From Chloroflexota bacterium (GTDB taxonomy: Bacteria > Chloroflexota > Anaerolineae > Anaerolineales > UBA11657), in the NCBI GenBank assembly GCA_003670425.1, contig QWRL01000068.1:1-11117 (forward strand): a stretch of DNA of 11,117 nt, in the 5' to 3' direction. Positions 7,406-11,117 of this stretch are shown here, piece after piece (position 1 is the stretch's first letter; each line of letters begins with the position of its first letter). Below the pieces are notes generated by a model, which worked only from the letters and a program-made list of their open reading frames with translations, searched no databases and was not told the origin of the DNA. Position numbers and translations under genes: made by a program.

Positions 7406-7420
7406 TGGCTCGGAAATATT
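7380..7420 (-). repeat. inverted and direct repeats around the groESL -35/-10 boxes
   Basis: ATATTC-TCG-GAATAT (7380-7394) is a perfect 6-3-6 inverted repeat that fills much of the -35/-10 spacer and overlaps the -10 box. Part of it, CTCGGAATAT (7385-7394), recurs as CTCGGAAATAT (7409-7419) on the other side of the -35 box, 24 bases away, or just over two helical turns. This is separate from CIRCE. It could be a second operator, or AT-rich chance sequence. Confidence 0.4.
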
Positions 7421-7456
7421 TCTTACAAAGCTCTAATATTTGCGCGCCGCCCGCCA

Positions 7457-9256
7457 TCAGGTGCCGTCAGCCACAGCCGCCAACATCAAAGCGATAATCT
7501 CCGCCGCAGGCTTGGCGCCCAAGTCCTCGCCCGAGCGCAGTCGAACCGCTGCCCCGCCCTGCTCTTCCTCCCGGTCGCCAACCACTAGAATATAGGGTAT
7601 TTTGGAGAGTTGGGCTTTGCGGATTTTGGCGTTCATGCGCTCAGTTCCGCCATCCCAATCAACCCGCAAACCGGCATCGGTCAAGCTTGCTGCCAGCTTC
7701 TGGCAATAGGCGTGATTGCGATCCGTAATCGGCACCAGCATTGCCTGCACGGGCGCCAGCCAGGCCGGGAATGCGCCTGCAAAATGCTCAATCAGCACCC
7801 CCAAAAAGCGCTCCGTGCTGCCCGTCACTGCGCGATGGAGCACAACCGGCACATGTTCTTGGCCATCCTCCCCGATATAACCAAGCCCAAGGCGCGCTGG
7901 CTGAATGAAGTCCACTTGAATTGTAGATAGCTGCCACTCCCGCCCGAGCACATCGCGCGCCATGAAGTCTGCTTTGGGGCCATAGAAAGCCGCCTCACCT
8001 TCGGCCTCGTAGTAGTCCACCCCGCTTACTTCGAGCGCCGCGCGCAGTGCCGCTTCCGCCTGCTCCCACTTTTCCGGATCCTGCACATACTTGCCAGCCG
8101 TGCCGCGCAGCGACAGCCGCACCCGGTAATCTGCAAAGCGGTAGCGGTTGAGGATTTCGGTAATCAGCCGCAGCGCAAGTGCAAACTCGCTGCCCACTTG
8201 CGCGGGCGTGCAGAAGATGTGGCAGTCATCTTGCGTGAGTGAGCGCACACGCGTCAGCCCGCTCAGCTCACCGGATTTTTCATAGCGGTACAGCGTTGCA
8301 AACTCGGCAAAGCGCATGGGCAGCTCGCGGTAAGAGTGCAAGCCCATCTCCCGGTAAAGCGTCATGTGGCTCGGGCAGTTCATCGGCTTCAAGCGAAAGG
8401 TAATGTTGTCGTCCACCATCGGCGGAAACATGGCGTCTTTATAATTTTCGTAATGGCCAGAGCGCTTGTACAAATCCTCTTTAACAATGTGCCCGGTCCA
8501 CACATGCTGGTACCCATGGCGCGTCTGGGTCTCGCGCACATACGTCTCCATCTGGTGGCGCAGCAGCTCGCCCTTGGGCGTAAAGAGCGGCAGGCCCGGC
8601 CCGATGTCTTCAGAGAAGTGAAACAAGCCCAGCTCTTTGCCAAGCTTGCGATGGTCGCGCTTGCGCGCCTCCTCCAGTCGCCACAAATAATCCTTCAACT
8701 CTTGCGGCGTGCGCCACGCGGTTCCGTACACGCGCTGCAACATTGTGTTCTTCTCATCGCCCCGCCAGTACGCACCCGCCACGCTCAGCAGCTTGAAGGA
8801 CTGCGCATTCAACTGGCCGGTGTGCTCAAGGTGCGGCCCGCGGCACAAATCCGTAAAAGTGTCCTGGGTGTAAAACGTGATTGCCGGTGCATCGGCCGCG
8901 GGCTTGCCAGAATCGTCTTGGCCGCCGCGCACAAGGCCGTCAATCAACTCCAGCTTATAGGGCTGCGCAGCAAATTCCGCGCGCGCGTCGGCAGCGCTTA
9001 CCTCGCGCCGCACAAAGGCATGCTTGCCCAGGACAATGCGCCGCATGCCGGTTTCAATCGCCTGCAGGTCGTCAGGTGTAAGTGACCGCGGCAGCTCAAA
9101 GTCGTAGTAGAAGCCATCTTCAATCGGCGGACCGATTGCAAGGCGTGCGTCGCCTCCGAACAGCTGCAGCACCGCTTGCGCCATCACATGCGCAGCCGAA
9201 TGGCGCACCCGGTACAGCTCGGTCTCCTCGTATCGTTCAACAGTTTGTTTAGCCAT
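7457..9256 (-). CDS. thrS: threonyl-tRNA synthetase lacking the N-terminal TGS domain
   Basis: This 599-aa class II enzyme charges tRNA-Thr with threonine. It starts directly in the editing domain: HSAAH (His19, His23) with CRGPH (Cys138, His142) gives the usual four residues that hydrolyse mischarged Ser-tRNA-Thr. The catalytic core follows, with zinc ligands Cys294 (PMNCPSHM), His346 (DDCHIFC) and His474 (VVLHRA), motif 2 around TRVRSLTQDD (335-344) and motif 3 GSTERFLGVL (479-488). The C-terminal anticodon-binding domain is about 500-590. The N-terminal TGS domain (~60 aa) of E. coli ThrRS is absent. This is not a start-choice artefact: an in-frame TGA lies at 9274-9272, and no start codon lies between it and the ATG at 9256. 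GAGG (9265-9262) precedes that ATG. Expression is controlled by the upstream T-box. Confidence 0.97.
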   Translation of the reverse strand: MAKQTVERYEETELYRVRHSAAHVMAQAVLQLFGGDARLAIGPPIEDGFYYDFELPRSLTPDDLQAIETGMRRIVLGKHAFVRREVSAADARAEFAAQPYKLELIDGLVRGGQDDSGKPAADAPAITFYTQDTFTDLCRGPHLEHTGQLNAQSFKLLSVAGAYWRGDEKNTMLQRVYGTAWRTPQELKDYLWRLEEARKRDHRKLGKELGLFHFSEDIGPGLPLFTPKGELLRHQMETYVRETQTRHGYQHVWTGHIVKEDLYKRSGHYENYKDAMFPPMVDDNITFRLKPMNCPSHMTLYREMGLHSYRELPMRFAEFATLYRYEKSGELSGLTRVRSLTQDDCHIFCTPAQVGSEFALALRLITEILNRYRFADYRVRLSLRGTAGKYVQDPEKWEQAEAALRAALEVSGVDYYEAEGEAAFYGPKADFMARDVLGREWQLSTIQVDFIQPARLGLGYIGEDGQEHVPVVLHRAVTGSTERFLGVLIEHFAGAFPAWLAPVQAMLVPITDRNHAYCQKLAASLTDAGLRVDWDGGTERMNAKIRKAQLSKIPYILVVGDREEEQGGAAVRLRSGEDLGAKPAAEIIALMLAAVADGT

Positions 9257-9546
9257 CGCATCCTCGCTCGCTCATGCGCAAAATCTCAAAAATATAAAAA
9301 CAAAAAGCTCCCGCCCCGCACTGGGGCGAGAGCTAGGCTCTCGCGGTTCCACCCAGATTAGCCGCATCGCGCGGCCATCTCTTCAACCGTTAACGGGGTT
9401 ACCCGGTTCCCTTACTGCAGTTCAGGGTTCAGCTCGCGGGGGGTAAACCGCAGCGCAGTGCTGAAGAAGGGTTGCAGCCTTGCCCTCCTATCTCTGTCAG
9501 CTCGCGTCCGCGGCGGTTCCCGGTCAGCGCCTTTGCTATGAAGTTG
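9257..9546 (-). ncRNA. T-box riboswitch leader of thrS
   Basis: The 290 bases between tRNA-Val and thrS hold a T-box leader, which senses uncharged tRNA. The T-box core GGGTGGAACCGCG runs 9354-9342. The antiterminator can be drawn exactly: CTGGG (9356-9352) pairs with CCCAG (9325-9321), with a 7-nt bulge TGGAACC and an 8-bp upper stem GCGAGAGC/GCTCTCGC. Upstream, Stem I is visible. A distal hairpin AGGAGGG/CCCTTCT (9489-9483 with 9471-9465) has a loop containing GGCTG, an AGAGA bulge lies at 9495-9491, and GCTGA/TCAGC and AACCGC/GCGGTT pair below. GCCGC/GCGGC (9375-9361) fits Stem III. Threonine codons ACT (9459-9457, followed by G) and ACC (9444-9442) are both candidate specifiers; I lean weakly to ACT. 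The threonine assignment rests mainly on the downstream gene. Confidence 0.93.
9295..9333 (-). terminator. regulated terminator of the thrS T-box leader
   Basis: On the - strand, GCTCTCGCCCC (9333-9323), loop AGTGC and GGGGCGGGAGC (9317-9307) form an 11-bp stem with one G-T pair, followed by TTTTTGTTTTT. It ends 38 bases before the thrS start codon. The 5' arm is also needed for the antiterminator, so the two structures exclude each other. It should be used when tRNA-Thr is charged. Confidence 0.92.
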
Positions 9547-9620
9547 TGGGCGGTATAGGACTCGAACCTACGACCTTTGCGATGTCAACGCAATGCTCTA
9601 ACCAGCTGAGCTAACCGCCC
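9547..9620 (-). tRNA. tRNA-Val (anticodon GAC)
   Basis: A 74-nt cloverleaf on the - strand. The acceptor stem GGGCGGT (9620-9614) pairs with ACCGCCC (9554-9548), and the discriminator is A9547. The D stem is GCTC/GAGC. The anticodon stem TTGCG/CGCAA encloses loop TTGACAT, giving anticodon GAC for valine codon GUC. The T arm is GTAGG/CCTAT-type around TTCGAGT. CCA is not encoded. It lies between ridA and the thrS T-box on the same strand, ending about 20 bases before the first visible T-box helix. Confidence 0.95.
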
Positions 9621-9629
9621 TTGCATGCA

Positions 9630-9638
9630 AGTATAACA
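9630..9638 (-). promoter_or_regulatory. extended -10 promoter candidate for tRNA-Val (and perhaps thrS)
   Basis: On the - strand TGTTATACT carries a near-consensus -10 hexamer TATACT (9635-9630) preceded by the TGn extension. It ends 9 bases before the tRNA-Val 5' end, which fits a start inside TTGCATGCAA (9621-9630), itself a perfect 10-bp palindrome. No good -35 hexamer is seen at 17 bases, as can be the case for extended -10 promoters. The only other candidate I saw further down towards the T-box was badly spaced, so this may also be the thrS promoter. Confidence 0.5.
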
Positions 9639-9669
9639 AACCGGTCAGCCAAGGCACATGCCAGCCAGA

Positions 9670-10059
9670 TTACTTTGCGACCGCAATGCATTCGATCTCG
9701 ATGGCTGCGCCCAGCGGCAGCTTGGACACTTGCACCGTACTGCGCGCCGGCGGCTTGTCGCTAAAGTAGCCGGCGTACACCGCGTTCATGCGCTGAAAGT
9801 CATTCAGGTCTGCAAGGAACACCGTAGTCTTTACAACATGGTGCAGGCTGCTGCCCGCAGCTTCAAGGACTGCCGCAAGATTGCCGAGCACCTGGTGCGT
9901 TTGCTCCTCAATCGTGCCGGTGTTGAGTACTCCCGTTGCCGGGTTGAGCGGAATTTGACCGGCGGTGAACACCAGCTCCCCGCTGCGCACGCCCTGCGAG
10001 TATGGCCCCAATGCCTTGGGGGCTCTCTCAGTTGAAATTACGATCCGTTCACTAGTCAT
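9670..10059 (-). CDS. ridA: RidA family reactive enamine/imine deaminase (YjgF/YER057c/UK114)
   Basis: The product is 129 aa from the ATG at 10059. RidA proteins form cytosolic homotrimers that hydrolyse reactive 2-aminoacrylate and related enamines/imines released by PLP enzymes such as threonine dehydratase, protecting those enzymes. The family hallmarks are present: APKALGPYSQGVRSGELVF (13-31), FTAGQIPLNP, the active-site arginine in PPARSTVQV (Arg106), and EIECIAV near the C-terminus (Glu123). Together these mark the deaminase-competent RidA type. The ATG at 10059 is chosen because GGAGG (10072-10068) lies 8 bases upstream. A GTG at 10077 would add six residues but places the Shine-Dalgarno inside the gene. 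It lies between a Nudix gene and tRNA-Val on the same strand. Confidence 0.93.
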   Translation of the reverse strand: MTSERIVISTERAPKALGPYSQGVRSGELVFTAGQIPLNPATGVLNTGTIEEQTHQVLGNLAAVLEAAGSSLHHVVKTTVFLADLNDFQRMNAVYAGYFSDKPPARSTVQVSKLPLGAAIEIECIAVAK

Positions 10060-10173
10060 CGTTGAAACCTCCGCCACTAAAACATTCTAGGCATAGCGGC
10101 ATTTTACACCGCAGCACTTCTGGCGAACTTAATCCAGGTTCGTCTGGCACTTGCAGTGATTGCACGATCGCAC

Positions 10174-11117
10174 CTAAATAAAAATCGCGGTGTCAGGTGA
10201 TGCGAGTGCGCGGCGCAGAATGTCTTCGTGCACCCAAAACATTGGGGGCAGCGCCGTGGCTGCAAAGAATGCCGCATCCAGCGCTTCAACTCCGTCCGGC
10301 CGCATGCTGCCGCCCACCCACTCACACTCAAACAAGACCGATGTGACCTGCACCTCGTTCCCGTCCGGATACTTCAACTGATACTGTGGGCCGGAGAACA
10401 CGCCAAGCAATCGCGTTGGGCGCACCTCAATCCCAAGCTCTTCACGAGCCTCGCGCACAACCGTGCCAGCCGGAGTCTCACCAAGTTCCATTACGCCGGC
10501 GGGCAATCCCCACAGCCCGGAGTCCGCCCGCTTGGTGAGCAAAATATGGCCAGCAGCATTGCGCACAATTCCGCCCACTCCCACAGTCAGCATGCGGCTG
10601 GTGCCCACAAGTTTGCGCACCACTTGCCACTCATCATCTGGCGAGTCACTGCCGCTGGGCGCCTCGAAACCACATTTCCCAGAATCTAAATCTCGAACCA
10701 TGTTGGTACAGGATGGCAGTGTGTTTTCGGGGATTGTGCCGCGCTCCCAAAACCGCAGCTCGCTCACCTCGTTTGGATCTGGTTGCAAAATGCCACCAAG
10801 CATCCGGCATTCAAGCGCAAAGGTAAACGCCTGAACTTCATCGCCATTTGGATACGACACTTCAAATCTTGGCCCGGCATAAATCCCTATCAATTTTACG
10901 GGTACTACTTGCGCCCCGGTCTCCTCCAAAGCCTCGCGTTGCACACTACTGACAATGGACTCCCCCAACTCCATGTAACCGCCGGGGACAACCCAGCAGT
11001 CAAAATCCTTGCTATATCCCCACAACAAGGCTCCCGCTTCATTGCGCACGAGCGCTGCCGTGCACGGCAGCAGCACCTTGCGCGGCCCGATGCGGGCGCG
11101 CAGCCACGACACATAAG
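10174..11117 (-). CDS. tandem Nudix hydrolase (two fused Nudix domains), 5' end probably outside the window
   Basis: The visible product is 312 aa from a GTG at 11112. It has two complete Nudix boxes fitting GX5EX7REUXEEXGU. Box 1 spans Gly45 to Ala67 (GYMELGE...REALEETGA) and box 2 spans Gly206 to Ile228 (GVMELGE...REAREELGI). Nudix enzymes hydrolyse a nucleoside diphosphate linked to another group, using Mg2+ bound by the REUXEE glutamates, which are intact in both copies. The halves align throughout: LRARIGPRK with VRKLVGTSR, SYPNGDEVQ with KYPDGNEVQ, LECRMLGG with FECEWVGG. This indicates internal duplication. The frame stays open to the window edge and the preceding codon is Tyr. Related proteins typically begin with a short Tyr-x-x-x-Leu-Arg segment, so the true start is probably just beyond the edge. 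The substrate is unknown. Confidence 0.9.
   Translation of the reverse strand, partial: YVSWLRARIGPRKVLLPCTAALVRNEAGALLWGYSKDFDCWVVPGGYMELGESIVSSVQREALEETGAQVVPVKLIGIYAGPRFEVSYPNGDEVQAFTFALECRMLGGILQPDPNEVSELRFWERGTIPENTLPSCTNMVRDLDSGKCGFEAPSGSDSPDDEWQVVRKLVGTSRMLTVGVGGIVRNAAGHILLTKRADSGLWGLPAGVMELGETPAGTVVREAREELGIEVRPTRLLGVFSGPQYQLKYPDGNEVQVTSVLFECEWVGGSMRPDGVEALDAAFFAATALPPMFWVHEDILRRALASPDTAIFI

Noticed and set aside
8336..9085. 249-codon + strand frame opposite thrS
   Set aside because: It is antisense to the ThrRS editing and catalytic domains and is explained as a shadow.
9554..9595. TTGACA and TATACC inside tRNA-Val as an internal promoter for thrS
   Set aside because: The spacer is 25 bases, too long for a normal promoter, and both hexamers are explained by the anticodon loop and the T arm/acceptor stem.
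1..11117. a novel defence, secretion or biosynthetic system
   Set aside because: Every sizeable gene belongs to a known housekeeping family, and the arrangement does not resemble a dedicated accessory system.

Overview
This is an ordinary housekeeping stretch of a GC-rich bacterial chromosome (roughly 60% G+C by eye). The gene content and sequence style suggest a member of the Chloroflexota or a related Gram-positive-like lineage: a PcrA-type helicase with a C-terminal Tudor-like domain, a groESL operon under a perfect CIRCE operator with a sigma-A-type promoter, and a T-box riboswitch in front of thrS. The phylum is an inference from protein style (for example the GroEL N-terminus) and could not be tested here. 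I see no integrase, transposase, CRISPR array, phage gene or defence system.

Layout: the left part is mostly on the + strand. A probable C-terminal fragment of an unknown protein (3-143) is followed after 5 bases by tRNA-Arg(CCG) (149-221). A small putative secreted protein lies on the - strand (304-645). It is divergent from the PcrA/UvrD helicase (743-2932), which is followed by galE (3028-4008) and, 8 bases later, an MFS transporter (4016-5251). A perfect 13-bp hairpin terminator (5251-5280) separates this block from the convergent right-hand block.

The right part is entirely on the - strand. In transcription order it holds a tandem-Nudix protein (runs off the right edge to 10174), ridA (10059-9670), tRNA-Val(GAC) (9620-9547), a T-box leader (about 9530-9295), thrS (9256-7457), then groES (7304-6996) and groEL (6951-5296).

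How the parts work together: thrS is controlled by transcription attenuation through the T-box. No good promoter is visible between tRNA-Val and the T-box, so tRNA-Val, the riboswitch and thrS probably form one transcription unit. groESL has its own strong promoter with a HrcA/CIRCE operator at the transcription start, plus a second set of repeats around the -35 and -10 boxes that CIRCE does not explain. The most notable points are the tRNA-Val/T-box/thrS arrangement, the TGS-less ThrRS, the tandem Nudix duplication, the extra groESL promoter repeats and a perfect palindrome that contains the pcrA Shine-Dalgarno sequence.
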